A DNA stretch of 64,000 bases, taken from positions 1,860,001-1,924,000 of the forward strand of contig NZ_AP024237.1 in assembly GCF_016592155.1 (NCBI RefSeq). Direction: 5' to 3'. Position 1 is the first letter of the stretch. Every line of letters begins with the position of its first letter. Under the pieces are notes generated by a model. The model worked only from the letters and a program-made list of their open reading frames with translations, was not told the DNA's origin and searched no databases. Made by a program: the position numbers and the translations under genes. The stretch is from Mycobacterium heckeshornense (lineage in GTDB: Bacteria; Actinomycetota; Actinomycetes; Mycobacteriales; Mycobacteriaceae). Below are positions 15,684-27,037 of the stretch, piece by piece.

Positions 15684-18556
15684 ACCACGAGAGCGATGCC
15701 GGCCCCGCATTCATGCGGTTCGTGCGCAGATTCGCTGTGCCCATTCTGGTGGCGTGGCTGCTGTTGACCCTCGCACTGAATGTTCTTGTGCCGCCGATCG
15801 AATCGGTCGCCAGACACCACGCGGTCACCATGTCGCCACAAGACGCACCAGCGATGATCGCTGCCAAGCGGATCGGCGCGACATTTCATGAATCGAACTC
15901 CGACAGCATCGCGATGGTGGTGCTGGACAGCTACACCAAACTGGGCGGTGCGGCGCACCGGTATTACGACGACCTGGTGAAAAAGCTGCAAGCTGACGCT
16001 CAGCACGTTCAGCACGTCCACGATGTCTGGGGCGATCCGCTCACTGCCGCCGGTGTCGAAAGCCGCGACGGCAAGGCCGCTTATGTGTTGCTCAATCTGG
16101 CCGGCGACCAGGGCAGCACGTTGGGAAATGCGTCTGTCCGAGCAGTTCGCGACATCGTGGATCACTCAACGCCGCCCAAGGGGCTCAAGGTGTATGTCAC
16201 CGGCCCGGCGCCACTGACCACTGACATGAACGAGGCTGCGGACAAAAGCATGTTCAAAATGATGGGTGTAACGGGCGTGGTCATCATGATCATGCTGCTG
16301 GTCACCTACCGTTCCGTCAGCACCGTGCTGCTGGTTCTTGTCATGGTGGGCTTCGAAATGGGCACGGCCAGAGGTCTTGTCGCAACACTCGGCAATTACG
16401 GCCTGCTGGGATTTTCGACGTTCGTGGTGGCGATGCTTTCTTCGCTGGCAATCGCGGCGGGAACCGATTACGCGATCTTTTTGATCGGCCGCTACCACGA
16501 GGCGCGCCAAGCCGGCGAAGACCGGGAAACCGCCTACTACACGATGTTTCGCGGTACCTATCACGTCATCCTCGGCTCAGGACTGACCATCGCCGGCGCT
16601 ACTTTCTGCCTGCACTTGGCGCGGTTGTCGTATTTCAAGGCGCTGGGGATTCCCTCGGCGCTCGGGCTGCTGGTGGTGATCGCGGGCGCGTTGACCGCCG
16701 CACCGGCCGTCGTGGTGTTGGCCAGCAGATTCGGTCTGCTGGAGCCCAAGCGGATGACCAAAACCCGGGGATGGCGCCGCGTCGGCACCGCCGCCGTGCG
16801 CTGGCCGGGAGCCGTGTTCGCAGCGTCGCTAGTCATTACGATTGTCGGTATTTTGATCATGCCAGGCATGAAAATCAGCTACAACGACCGCTTCTACATA
16901 CCCCGCAACCTGCCCTCGAATGTCGGATATGCGGCCGCCGAGCATCATTTCAGCGCTGCCACCATGAATCCCGATATCCTCATGATCGAAAGCGATCATG
17001 ATATGCGCGATAGCGCCGACATGATCATCTTGGACAGGATTGCCAAAGATGTCTTTCGCGCACCGGGTGTCGCGATGGTGCAAAGCATCACCCGGCCGTT
17101 GGGCGGCCCCATCGAACACACGTCGATACCCTTCCAAATCAGTGCCTCGTCGATTCCCGTCCGAGAGAATCTCCAGTTCATGCGGGACCGGATGGACGAC
17201 ATGCTCAAAATGAGTGGCGATCTCGGCGCCATGATCGCCGCGATGGAGCGCATGTACAGTCTGATGCGCCGCATGTCCGACACTACTCATCACATGAGCA
17301 GCGACATGAAGCAACTGAAGGTCACTGTTGACGAGATGAGGGATCGCCTGGCCGATTTCGATGATTTTGCCCGGCCGCTGCACAGCTACGTCTACTGGGA
17401 AAACCACTGCTTCAACATCCCCGCCTGCTGGGCGACCAGATCAGTTTTCGACGCGCTCGACGATGTCGACAAGTTCAGCGAGAACATGGACGCGCTGCTT
17501 AACGACGTGGATGGCATCGATGCCGTCGTTCCCCAAATGCTGCAACAGTTTCCGCCGATCATCGCGGTCTCGAAGGTCATGCGCGAAACCCTGCTGACCA
17601 TGCACAGTAGTTTCGCGGGTCTGGTCAACCAGATATCACGCATGACCGACACGGCAAGCGCGATGGGTGAGGCGTTCGACGCCGCTAAAAGCGGCGACTA
17701 TTTCTACTTGCCCCCGGAGGCATTTGACAACCCGGATTTTCAGCGCGGTCTCAAACTTTTCCTGTCGCCGGACGGCCACGCTGCGCGCTTCATCATCACC
17801 CACGACACCGACCCGGCAACTCCGGCCGGCATTGCGGCGGTGATGCCGGAGCTGGCTGCTGCGCATCAGGCGGTGAAGGGAACGGCGCTGACCGACGCCA
17901 AGTTTTACCTCACCGGCACAGCGGCCATCTACCGCGATATCCAATCCGGCGCCCACTACGACCTGCTGATCGTGGGAATCGCCGCGCTGACACTGATTTT
18001 CGTGGTCATGCTGATCATCACCCGCGCCCTGGTTGCTTCGGCGGTGATCGTCGGCACGGTGCTGCTGTCACTGGGAGCCGCGTTCGGGCTTTCGGTGCTG
18101 GTCTGGCAACACCTGATCGGATCGGACCTGAACTGGATCGCGCCGGTGTTCGGCTTGATCATCCTGCTCGCCGTCGGCTCCGACTACAACTTGCTGCTGG
18201 TCTCGCGGTTCCAGGAGGAAATAGGCGCTGGGCTAAAGACCGGCATCATCCGCTCCGTCGGTGAAACCGGCCAAGTGGTCACCGCGGCAGGTCTGGTGTT
18301 CGCCTTCACGATGATGTCCATGGTCGCCAGCGACCTGCGTTCGATCGGCCAGGCGGGCAGCACAATTGGCCTTGGCCTGTTGTTCGACACGCTGGTTGTC
18401 CGTTCGCTGATGACGCCGTCTGTTGCAGCGCTGCTCGGGCGCTGGTTCTGGTGGCCGCTTCGGGTGCGACGGCGCCCGGCCAGCATGATGCTTCGGCCCC
18501 ACGGCCCGCGCCGGACGGTGCGTTCCCTGCTGTTGAAAGAGGACATGGCCGTGTAA
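15680..18556 (+). CDS. MmpL family RND transporter (MmpL4/5-like)
   Basis: The 958-residue inner-membrane transporter has two RND halves: FTIA-type segments GTDYAIFLIGRYHEAR in half one and GSDYNLLLVSRFQEEI in half two (proton-relay regions), with a large periplasmic domain containing coiled-coil-like sequence at about residues 490-580 and 600-680. It aligns well with MmpL5 of M. tuberculosis from memory (MSPQDAPAMI, NDRFYIPRNLPS, SFYLPPE-like FYLPPEAFDNPDFQRG). This suggests export of mycobactin-type siderophores, and mbtI is about 3 kb away. A lipid substrate is the alternative. Confidence 0.9.
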   Translation: MNHESDAGPAFMRFVRRFAVPILVAWLLLTLALNVLVPPIESVARHHAVTMSPQDAPAMIAAKRIGATFHESNSDSIAMVVLDSYTKLGGAAHRYYDDLVKKLQADAQHVQHVHDVWGDPLTAAGVESRDGKAAYVLLNLAGDQGSTLGNASVRAVRDIVDHSTPPKGLKVYVTGPAPLTTDMNEAADKSMFKMMGVTGVVIMIMLLVTYRSVSTVLLVLVMVGFEMGTARGLVATLGNYGLLGFSTFVVAMLSSLAIAAGTDYAIFLIGRYHEARQAGEDRETAYYTMFRGTYHVILGSGLTIAGATFCLHLARLSYFKALGIPSALGLLVVIAGALTAAPAVVVLASRFGLLEPKRMTKTRGWRRVGTAAVRWPGAVFAASLVITIVGILIMPGMKISYNDRFYIPRNLPSNVGYAAAEHHFSAATMNPDILMIESDHDMRDSADMIILDRIAKDVFRAPGVAMVQSITRPLGGPIEHTSIPFQISASSIPVRENLQFMRDRMDDMLKMSGDLGAMIAAMERMYSLMRRMSDTTHHMSSDMKQLKVTVDEMRDRLADFDDFARPLHSYVYWENHCFNIPACWATRSVFDALDDVDKFSENMDALLNDVDGIDAVVPQMLQQFPPIIAVSKVMRETLLTMHSSFAGLVNQISRMTDTASAMGEAFDAAKSGDYFYLPPEAFDNPDFQRGLKLFLSPDGHAARFIITHDTDPATPAGIAAVMPELAAAHQAVKGTALTDAKFYLTGTAAIYRDIQSGAHYDLLIVGIAALTLIFVVMLIITRALVASAVIVGTVLLSLGAAFGLSVLVWQHLIGSDLNWIAPVFGLIILLAVGSDYNLLLVSRFQEEIGAGLKTGIIRSVGETGQVVTAAGLVFAFTMMSMVASDLRSIGQAGSTIGLGLLFDTLVVRSLMTPSVAALLGRWFWWPLRVRRRPASMMLRPHGPRRTVRSLLLKEDMAV

Positions 18557-18583
18557 TTTTCTGGCCGTCAATCCCCGGCTGGT

Positions 18584-18937
<354 letters not shown>

Positions 18938-19552
18938 TCAGCGGTTTTCGGATGCGGCAGCCCGTGGCGGGCCCTGGTAGGGGCGCTGCAGCACGGCGAA
19001 TCCCGGAGTGGACGCGGCGGTCAGCACGGCGTCAAGCAACGTCACACCGTCATCTCGACCGGGAACACTGGTCAGCACCGGTCCGAAGAAACCCCGACCG
19101 TTGACCACGATGATCGGGCTTCCCGCACTGCCTCCCAGCGCGTCCTGACTACGGCGGTGCGTAATTCGTACATCCTCGTCCCATGCCGGATTGTCGAGTG
19201 CGTCAACCAGAGTCGTGCCGACCTTGGTTGCGGCCAGCGCCTCGGTGAGGACGGTTTCATCCGATGGCTTGGCCGCGTCATACATCAGAGTGCCGAAAGC
19301 GTCGTAGAGGTTCGCAAAGGCCTCGGGGCCACCCCGGGCGGTCACGGCGGCGAAAACTCGCCCCAGACGACGTGACCATGCCAACTTGTTCCGCTGATGT
19401 GAGTCGACGTCTTTTCCTTCGTTGAGGATCGCCAGGCTCATCTGGCGCAGTGTGCAGGTGCGGCCCGTCGCGGTGGCCGCCTGCTGTAACCAGCGCCAGG
19501 TCACCCACGAAAACGGGCATATCGGGTCCAGGTAGAGTTCGATCGCGCTCAA
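18938..19552 (-). CDS. DsbA-family protein with CPFS motif (nitroreductase-like)
   Basis: The 204-residue thioredoxin-fold protein resembles the mycothiol-dependent nitroreductase Rv2466c (MSLAILNE, GSPIIVVNG-x-FFGPVL). The active site here is DPICPFSW, so the second Cys of the usual CPWC is Ser, leaving a single reactive Cys as in GST-kappa proteins. The TTG start overlaps the DUF302 stop (TTGA), showing coupling. The substrate is unknown. Cytoplasmic location is likely, because no signal peptide is present. Confidence 0.82.
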   Translation of the reverse strand: MSAIELYLDPICPFSWVTWRWLQQAATATGRTCTLRQMSLAILNEGKDVDSHQRNKLAWSRRLGRVFAAVTARGGPEAFANLYDAFGTLMYDAAKPSDETVLTEALAATKVGTTLVDALDNPAWDEDVRITHRRSQDALGGSAGSPIIVVNGRGFFGPVLTSVPGRDDGVTLLDAVLTAASTPGFAVLQRPYQGPPRAAASENR

Positions 19553-19959
19553 CGCAATTCCTTGGCCAGGGTGTCGATCGCTTCGCGCAGCAATCGGGTT
19601 GCCTGCTCGGCCACCGGGGTCAGCGCCGGTTCGGCGACCACCTGCACCATCACCTGCGGGTCCATCGCCTCGATGTGCACTGTCGCCGGGTTTTGTGCGT
19701 CCTCGCGGACCACGACGTTGCAGGGCAGCAGCAGCCCAACCTGCTTGTCCGCATTCAGCGCACGGTGGGCCAGCTGGGGATTACAGGATCCCAGGATCAG
19801 GTAGCGCTCCATCGACTCGCCGAGCTTTTCCTTGAGGGTCGCCTGCACATCGATCTCGGTTAGCACGCCGAAGCCATTGTCTTTCAAGACTTCCCGCGTC
19901 TTGGCGACAACCTTGTCGAAGCCAACGCCAGTGGTCGAGGTGCTTATCGCGATGGACAT
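19549..19959 (-). CDS. DUF302 domain protein
   Basis: The 136-residue protein has the DUF302 pattern: VGFDKVVAKTREVLKDNGFGVLTEIDVQ (quoted here only in outline), ILGSCNPQLAHRAL, and GLLLPCNVVV. The Cys in SCNP and PCNV are the conserved ones of the family and may handle reactive sulfur. It leads the operon DUF302-DsbA-CstR, with tandem operators 25-75 bases upstream. The ATG at 19959 follows CGGAGGG; an upstream GTG-type start would run into the operators. Confidence 0.8.
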   Translation of the reverse strand: MSIAISTSTTGVGFDKVVAKTREVLKDNGFGVLTEIDVQATLKEKLGESMERYLILGSCNPQLAHRALNADKQVGLLLPCNVVVREDAQNPATVHIEAMDPQVMVQVVAEPALTPVAEQATRLLREAIDTLAKELR

Positions 19960-19985
19960 GGTTTTCCCTCCGTCGGGGACCTCAT

Positions 19986-20001
19986 ATACCCGCACCGGTA
20001 T
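19986..20001. promoter_or_regulatory. Palindromic operator of CsoR/CstR type (site 4)
   Basis: ATACC-CGCACC-GGTAT, 27 bases before the DUF302 start. Extended arms give TATACC/GGTATA (19985-20002). Confidence 0.68.
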
Positions 20002-20019
20002 ACGATACGAGTCTAACCG

Positions 20020-20035
20020 ATACCGGTGTGGGTAT
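20020..20035. promoter_or_regulatory. Palindromic operator of CsoR/CstR type (site 5)
   Basis: ATACC-GGTGTG-GGTAT. It is the reverse complement of site 4 with one difference, and the two centres are 34 bases apart. Tandem sites suggest co-operative binding and autoregulation of the operon. Confidence 0.68.
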
Positions 20036-20106
20036 ACAACCCTGCGGTGTAGCCGACGGCAGCTGGCTCAGCCCTCGATTCCGGTCGACGGGCGCGGGTG
20101 GCGGGA

Positions 20107-21306
20107 TTAGGTCACCGGAAAGTGTTGGGTGACGACGCGGGCGATCTCGATGTAGAGCGGGATTCCGATCGTGACGTTGTAGGAAAACGTCAAGCCCAAC
20201 GATGCGGCCAGCGGAAGGGTCGGGCTGGCCTCAGGGATCGCGAGCCGCTGGACCGCGGGCACGGCGATGTAGGACGCGGCACCACACAGCACCGCGAACA
20301 AGATGTAGGTGCCCGGCTTGAAGTGGAAGTGGGTCAGATGCGCGTAAGCGTGGGCGGTGATAATCCCCAGCGTCGCAAACAGGTTCGGAGCCAGCAGACC
20401 AAACACGATGAAGCCGGGGCCGGCGGTCTTCAGGTCCTTCAGGCGCCGTGAGGCGGTCATACCCATCTCGAGCAGGAACAGGCAGAGCACGCCCTGAAAG
20501 GCGGTCACGAAGACGCTGTCGTCGTCGTGCACGACCTTCGGGCCCTGCAACCGGCTGATCAGCCCGATGGCGATCCCGCCGAAGAGCAGGTACAGGCCCG
20601 GGTTGAGCAAGACCTCTCGCAGCAGCTGGACCGTCCCAGTGCGCCGGTCGTTCTCGGCGTCGGGATGCTCGCGCAGTTCCAGCGCGAGTTCCTGCTCGAT
20701 TCCGGCTTGCGGTTCGCTCGCCAGCTGCGCCCCCGGAGCCGGCCGAGTAGCCGCGCCCGGCCCGACTCTCACAGGCGTATATCCGGGTTCGCCCGGCATG
20801 TTCCCCGCCGCGTCCATCCCCTTGTGCCGCAGTCGCGCCGCGAGGAAGAGCGCCACCAGACAGCCGGGTGTCTCCATGACGGCCAGCATGACCGGCATAA
20901 AGCCGTTGAAGGCCATCCCCACGGTCGCGAGCACCCCGATGCAGGTGGCGAAGGTGCCCGCCGAGTCCGATCCGTAATAGCCGGCGACCGTGGCTTTGTC
21001 GATCCGCCGCATTTTGGTCATGCGGGTCAGCAGCAGATAGGCCAGCAGCCCGATCACGAAGTTCAAGACGAAGCCCAAGACGATGAAGCCGACGATGTTG
21101 CCGATGCTTGACGCGTGGATGGTGGCGAGCTCTTCGCCGCCATGCCAGCCGATCGCCAGCAGCAGGTACATCGTCAGCCCCTGGTAGATCACGTAGGGGA
21201 ATTCGAACTCGACCTTCAGCAGCGGAATCAGGAACCCGAGATAGAAGAACAGCAGCAGCGGTTTGAACAGGTTGTGCGTGAAGTTGTGCCAGAACTCCAA
21301 GAGCAT
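20107..21306 (-). CDS. SbtA-like (DUF897) transporter, copy 1
   Basis: The 399-residue membrane protein has about ten helices in two halves joined by a hydrophilic loop (residues ~175-230), with GYYGSDSAGTFATCIG in half one and GAASYIAVPAVQRLAIPEASPT-like sequence in half two (VPAVQRLAIPEAS). These are features of the sodium-dependent bicarbonate transporter SbtA family. The substrate is not proven for actinobacterial members. It lies beside mbtI, and a paralogue lies on the other side. The start is an ATG preceded by GAGGGAGACGCC. Confidence 0.85.
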   Translation of the reverse strand: MLLEFWHNFTHNLFKPLLLFFYLGFLIPLLKVEFEFPYVIYQGLTMYLLLAIGWHGGEELATIHASSIGNIVGFIVLGFVLNFVIGLLAYLLLTRMTKMRRIDKATVAGYYGSDSAGTFATCIGVLATVGMAFNGFMPVMLAVMETPGCLVALFLAARLRHKGMDAAGNMPGEPGYTPVRVGPGAATRPAPGAQLASEPQAGIEQELALELREHPDAENDRRTGTVQLLREVLLNPGLYLLFGGIAIGLISRLQGPKVVHDDDSVFVTAFQGVLCLFLLEMGMTASRRLKDLKTAGPGFIVFGLLAPNLFATLGIITAHAYAHLTHFHFKPGTYILFAVLCGAASYIAVPAVQRLAIPEASPTLPLAASLGLTFSYNVTIGIPLYIEIARVVTQHFPVT

Positions 21307-21429
21307 GCGGCGTCTCCCTCATTCAGCGCTGCGGACGCGGCTCAAACATATCGGCGTCGATGCCGACTGGCGACTCGGGGCGCAGCACTGCCATGGCATT
21401 GGCAGACAACCCACAGGTTCAACGAGTCG

Positions 21430-21645
21430 CTAACGCGATGCCGGCACCAGCGCCGGCCTGACGCCGACGGCACCCTTGACGCGGTGGGTCACCGACGCCC
21501 AGACCGAAGGTGAGTAGTGGGTGGTGACCTCATCGAAGCCGTCGACACGTGACACGGTCAGCACGCCGGTCTCTTGGTTGATCGTGAGCTGGTCGCCTTC
21601 GTTTGCGTGGATCTCTTCGCCGTCGAGGAGCCGGATGATGAACAT
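21430..21645 (-). CDS. Small conserved-looking protein, unknown
   Basis: The 71-residue protein starts MFIIRLLDGEEIHANEGDQL, with GGGCAG as a weak ribosome-binding site 5 bases upstream. It is basic at the C-terminus (THRVKGAVGVRPALVPASR) and predicted beta-rich. I do not recognise the family. It is transcribed away from mbtI, and the divergent region between them (21646-21856) contains the mbtI IdeR-like box, so it could share iron control. Confidence 0.6.
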   Translation of the reverse strand: MFIIRLLDGEEIHANEGDQLTINQETGVLTVSRVDGFDEVTTHYSPSVWASVTHRVKGAVGVRPALVPASR

Positions 21646-21831
21646 GCTGGCTGCCCTTTCTGTCGTGCTCTTCGTGGGATCCGCAAACCGGGTTGCGATC
21701 TTACGGAGCGCCGTGTGCGCCAACACAGCTCTTAGGCGGCTGGCACGTAAACGTTTCGGAAACGCCGGATGGCGGGTGATCACCACGGTGACCGTCCCCT
21801 CGGCGGGGACGGGAGACTCACCCATTGCTTG

Positions 21832-23209
<1,378 letters not shown>

Positions 23210-23226
23210 TTTCGCGATACCTGCCG

Positions 23227-24438
23227 TCAGCGGATCGGGAAGTGCTGTGTGACGGCGCGCGCGATCTCGATATAGACCGGTATTCCTATGGTGACGTTGT
23301 ACGAGAACGTCAAGCCTAGTGATGCTGCGAGCGGCAACGTGGGGCTTGCCTCCGGAATCGCGAGCCGCTGCACCGCGGGCACCGCGATATACGATGCTGC
23401 CCCGCACAGCACCGCGAAGAGGATGTAGCTTCCCGGCGCGAAATGCGTGTGGGTGAGGTGTGCATAACTGTGCGCGACCACGATGCCCAGCGTCGCGAAA
23501 AGGTTGGGCGCCAACAGTCCGAACACGATGTAGCCGCGGCCGGCGGTTTTGAGGTCGGGTAAGTGGCGAGATGCCGTCATCCCCATCTCGAGCAGGAACA
23601 AGCATAGGATGCCCTGGAAGGCCGTTACGAAGACGGGGTCGTCGTCGTGGATCACCTTTTGTCCTTGCAGCCCGCCGATGAAGCCGATGGCGATGCCGCC
23701 GAACAGCAGGTAAAGCCCCGGGTTGAGTATGACTTCGCGCACCAGCGTGGCCGCGGCAACATGTGACGTGGCACCGGTTCGCGCCTTGCCAGATTCGCGT
23801 TTCTCCAACCGGATTTCTAATGCCGGCTCGACCGGTTGGTCCTGGGTCATGAGGTCGCGGCCGTCGGCCGGCTTGGTCGCCGCGCCCGGGCCGAGCTTCG
23901 CCGGTCGCCGATAGCCAGGCTCGTCGGGCATGTTGCCGGCGGCATCCATGCCCCGGTGGCGCAGCCGTGTCACCAGATACAGCGCAACCAGGCAGCCAGG
24001 GATCTCCATCACGGCCAGCATGACGGGCATGTAGCCGTCGTAAGCCATCCCCGCTGCCGCAAGGATGCCCACGCAGGTGGCGAAGGTGCCGGCCGAATCC
24101 GATCCGTAATAACCGGCGACCGTCGCCCGGTCAATCCGGCGCATCGACGTCATGCGGGTCAACAGCTGGTAGGCGAGGATGCCGATCACGAAGTTCAGCG
24201 CGAAGCCGACCACCATGAATCCCACGACGCTGCCGATGCTCGACGGCTTGATGGTGGCGAGTTGTTCACCGCCATGCCAGCCGATGGCCAGCAGCAGATA
24301 CATCGTCAGGCCCTGATAGATCACATACGGGAACTCGAACTTCACTTTCAGCAACGGAATCAGGAACCCGAGATAAAAGAACAGCAACAGCGGCTTGAAC
24401 AGGTTGTGTCGGAAGTTCTCCCAGAATTCCAGCAGCAT
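23227..24438 (-). CDS. SbtA-like (DUF897) transporter, copy 2
   Basis: The 403-residue membrane protein is the paralogue of 20107-21306. The first ~25 residues and the last ~60 are nearly identical, and the loop between halves (about residues 175-235) is the divergent part. Motifs GYYGSDSAGTFATCVG and VPAVQRLAIPEAS are retained. It converges with mbtI (17 bases between stops). The M. tuberculosis locus, from memory, has one such gene (Rv2387) beside mbtI, so one of the two is an addition. The transported ion is unproven. Confidence 0.85.
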   Translation of the reverse strand: MLLEFWENFRHNLFKPLLLFFYLGFLIPLLKVKFEFPYVIYQGLTMYLLLAIGWHGGEQLATIKPSSIGSVVGFMVVGFALNFVIGILAYQLLTRMTSMRRIDRATVAGYYGSDSAGTFATCVGILAAAGMAYDGYMPVMLAVMEIPGCLVALYLVTRLRHRGMDAAGNMPDEPGYRRPAKLGPGAATKPADGRDLMTQDQPVEPALEIRLEKRESGKARTGATSHVAAATLVREVILNPGLYLLFGGIAIGFIGGLQGQKVIHDDDPVFVTAFQGILCLFLLEMGMTASRHLPDLKTAGRGYIVFGLLAPNLFATLGIVVAHSYAHLTHTHFAPGSYILFAVLCGAASYIAVPAVQRLAIPEASPTLPLAASLGLTFSYNVTIGIPVYIEIARAVTQHFPIR

Positions 24439-24615
24439 AAACTCGTCCCCTGCCTCGATAATTCGGCCATACCAAGCTTGGCCGCCTCACGAGACGGGCC
24501 ATGTGAACGCGCCGAAAATGTCCGGTTACCGGGCGCTCACATGGTCAAAACGGCGGTGGTTCGTGGGGTCAGCGAGGGCGCCGTGCGGGTGTGGCGGCCG
24601 TGGTGGTTTGGGTTG

Positions 24616-25530
24616 CTAGTTCGCTTCGGCTTCAGGCGAACTCGCCAGGTAGTCCGCGAGAATGCGGCTGACCAACGACTCGATCGTGGATTCGATCGAG
24701 GACGCGAGGGTGGCGGCGACCGAGGCGACGGCCTGGGTGCGAAACCGCACCAGCATGGTGATCAGTTCGGCGATTTCGGTGTCGGGCGGCAGTGGCTCGC
24801 CGGGTTTGATGCGGTTGGCGACGTGCTCGGCGCCGGCGCGCACCAGCATCTCGCTGATCTGGTCGGTCAGCGGAACGATCTGCTCATGCAGGTCGATCAG
24901 CTTGTCCATGGTGACGCCATAGCCGCGGATCTCGTTGAAAGCCTCGATCAATTTGGGCCGGATGATGATGGCCTGCAAGCCCTCGACGCGGATCACGCCT
25001 AACTTCACCAGTCGGTCGAACGCGCCCGGTTCGCCGATCAGTCGGCGAGCATCGGCGAGCGGCACGGTCTGGGGCTTCTCGGCGGCCCAGGTGCCCACGA
25101 TCGCGGACTCCAGGCCTAAAACGTCGCCGAGATTCTTGCCGTTTTCCCAGGCGCTGAGCATCTCCCGCACGTGTGCGATGGTGTATCCGCGGTCGAGCAT
25201 CGAGGTGATCAAGCGCAGCCGGGTCAGATGCGTGTCGTTATACAGCGCGATCCGACCGACCCGCAGCGGTGGATGCAACAGGCCACGGTCGCGATACACC
25301 CTGATATTGCGTGTGGTGGTGCCGGCCAGGCGGGCCAGATCGTCGATGCGGTATTCGCCGGACACGGGCAGACCATGCGGATGTCGCACCGCGGCATCGA
25401 AGAGCTGTGACACCGCGGATTCGATGAACTCCCGCGACTGTCGCCGCACCCGCCCGGGCGCGCGCCGCAGGTTGGTCAGCACCCCGGCGATACTGCCGGT
25501 TTCTGCCCGTGGCGGTCGGTCGGCGGCCAT
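24616..25530 (-). CDS. MerR-family transcriptional regulator
   Basis: The 304-residue protein has a MerR DNA-binding domain (RIDDLARLAGTTTRNIRVYR, about residues 60-79; DRGLLHPPLRVGRIALYN) and a long C-terminal region without the Cys sites of metal sensors, so a small organic effector is more likely. It is the last gene of a minus-strand run that starts at mbtA. The ATG at 25530 is preferred over a TTG two codons earlier that directly follows the monooxygenase stop. Confidence 0.85.
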   Translation of the reverse strand: MAADRPPRAETGSIAGVLTNLRRAPGRVRRQSREFIESAVSQLFDAAVRHPHGLPVSGEYRIDDLARLAGTTTRNIRVYRDRGLLHPPLRVGRIALYNDTHLTRLRLITSMLDRGYTIAHVREMLSAWENGKNLGDVLGLESAIVGTWAAEKPQTVPLADARRLIGEPGAFDRLVKLGVIRVEGLQAIIIRPKLIEAFNEIRGYGVTMDKLIDLHEQIVPLTDQISEMLVRAGAEHVANRIKPGEPLPPDTEIAELITMLVRFRTQAVASVAATLASSIESTIESLVSRILADYLASSPEAEAN

Positions 25531-25536
25531 CGTCAA

Positions 25537-27033
25537 TCAGGCCGATGAGCTCATGCCGACGTCGGCGGGGTGTGTAACCGCGTGGTAGTCGGCGAGCCGG
25601 AAATCGCGCATCTGCCGAAGATACTGGGTGGCAAAACCCGGATACATCGAGGCGTTGAACCCGTCCTTGGTCAGATACCAGCTCCGGCAGCCCGACATCC
25701 ACGTCGTCCTGGCCAGCCGCTTCTGGATGAGCTGGTTGTGCCGGCGCTGCACGTCGGCGCGCACGTCGAGGTAGCGGAGATTTCGGTCGAGGATCGTGGT
25801 AATGCCGCGCACCGCGTAGTCGAGCTGGCCTTCGATGTAGACCAGCAGCGAGTTGTGCCCGGGCCCGGAATTGGGTCCGGTCATGATGAACAGGTTCGGA
25901 TACCCGTGCACGTTGATGCTCTTGTAGGCCTGCGCACCGTCGGCCCATTCGGCGTTAAGCGAGCGACCACCGAGCCCAGTAACCGGAAACGGGGGTCCGG
26001 TCAGGTGCACGTCGTAACCGGTGGCGAAAACGATGCAGTCCAAATGGTGTTCGATGCCGTCGCTGGTGCGGATGCCTGCAGGGCTCAAAGTGGCGATTGG
26101 CCAGTCGATGAGCTTGCAGTTGGGGCGCTGCAGCGCAGGGTAGTAGTCGCTGGATACCAGCATGCGTTTGCAGCCGGGAACGAAGTCGGGTGTCAGCTGC
26201 CGGCGCAGCCACGGATCTTTGACCGTCAGCCGCAGATGCGCCTTGCCCAACCGCGCCACCAGCGAGGTCAGCGGCGTATTCCACACCAGTGCGGTGGCGC
26301 TGGCCTCGTGGCCCCAGAACAACGCGTGCCGAGCAAGTTGTTGTGCCACAGGAACTTTTGCGAAGAGCTCTTGCACCGGTCGTGGTGTGGGGAAGTCCAG
26401 GCGGGGCAGCACCCAGCCCGGGGTGCGCTGGAACACCTTGACGAACTGTGCCTGCTTGACAAGTTCCGGGATGATCTGGATGGCGCTGGCCCCGGTGCCG
26501 ATGACGCCGACTCGCTTGCCGGTGAAGTCATAGCCGTGGTCCCAGCGTGCACTGTGAATCTTGCGGCCGGCGTAGGAATTGATGCCGCGGATGTCGGGGA
26601 AGCTGGCGTCGGACAAAGGACCGGATGCCAGCACGACGGTGCGCGCGCGAAACCGCTTGCCGTTGCTCGTGGTCGCGGTCCAGACACCGGTGGTCTCGTC
26701 GAATGTCAGCCCGTTGACGTTGTGACCGAACCGGATATGGCGACGCACATCAAACCGGGTGGCCATGTCCTCGATATGCCGGCAGATCTCGTCGGCGGGG
26801 GAGTAGGTCCGCGACCAGGTGGGATTTCTCACGAACGAATACGAATACAGCAGCGACGGGATGTCGCAGCTGGCACCCGGATACGTGGTATCGCGCCAGG
26901 TGCCACCGACCCGGTCACTGCGCTCCAGGATGGCTACATCGTCAACACCGGCTTGGAGCAGCTTGATCGCAGCGCCCAGGCCGGTGAAGCCGGCCCCGAC
27001 GATCAATGTCGGATGAACATGACTGCGCGCCAT
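25537..27033 (-). CDS. Flavin-containing (Baeyer-Villiger-type) monooxygenase
   Basis: The 498-residue enzyme has an N-terminal FAD site (IVGAGFTGLGAAIKL), the RVGGTWRD segment, an NADPH site (GVIGTGASAIQI around residue 170) and, just before it, SYAGRKIHSARW, which is close to the BVMO fingerprint FxGxxxHxxxW. It would insert oxygen into a ketone or aldehyde, or N-hydroxylate. It is 4 bases from the diiron gene and coupled to merR. The arrangement with an SDR and a hydrolase is like the mymA-lipR-sadH group of M. tuberculosis, a comparison I make from memory. Confidence 0.88.
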   Translation of the reverse strand: MARSHVHPTLIVGAGFTGLGAAIKLLQAGVDDVAILERSDRVGGTWRDTTYPGASCDIPSLLYSYSFVRNPTWSRTYSPADEICRHIEDMATRFDVRRHIRFGHNVNGLTFDETTGVWTATTSNGKRFRARTVVLASGPLSDASFPDIRGINSYAGRKIHSARWDHGYDFTGKRVGVIGTGASAIQIIPELVKQAQFVKVFQRTPGWVLPRLDFPTPRPVQELFAKVPVAQQLARHALFWGHEASATALVWNTPLTSLVARLGKAHLRLTVKDPWLRRQLTPDFVPGCKRMLVSSDYYPALQRPNCKLIDWPIATLSPAGIRTSDGIEHHLDCIVFATGYDVHLTGPPFPVTGLGGRSLNAEWADGAQAYKSINVHGYPNLFIMTGPNSGPGHNSLLVYIEGQLDYAVRGITTILDRNLRYLDVRADVQRRHNQLIQKRLARTTWMSGCRSWYLTKDGFNASMYPGFATQYLRQMRDFRLADYHAVTHPADVGMSSSA

Positions 27034-27037
27034 CAGT

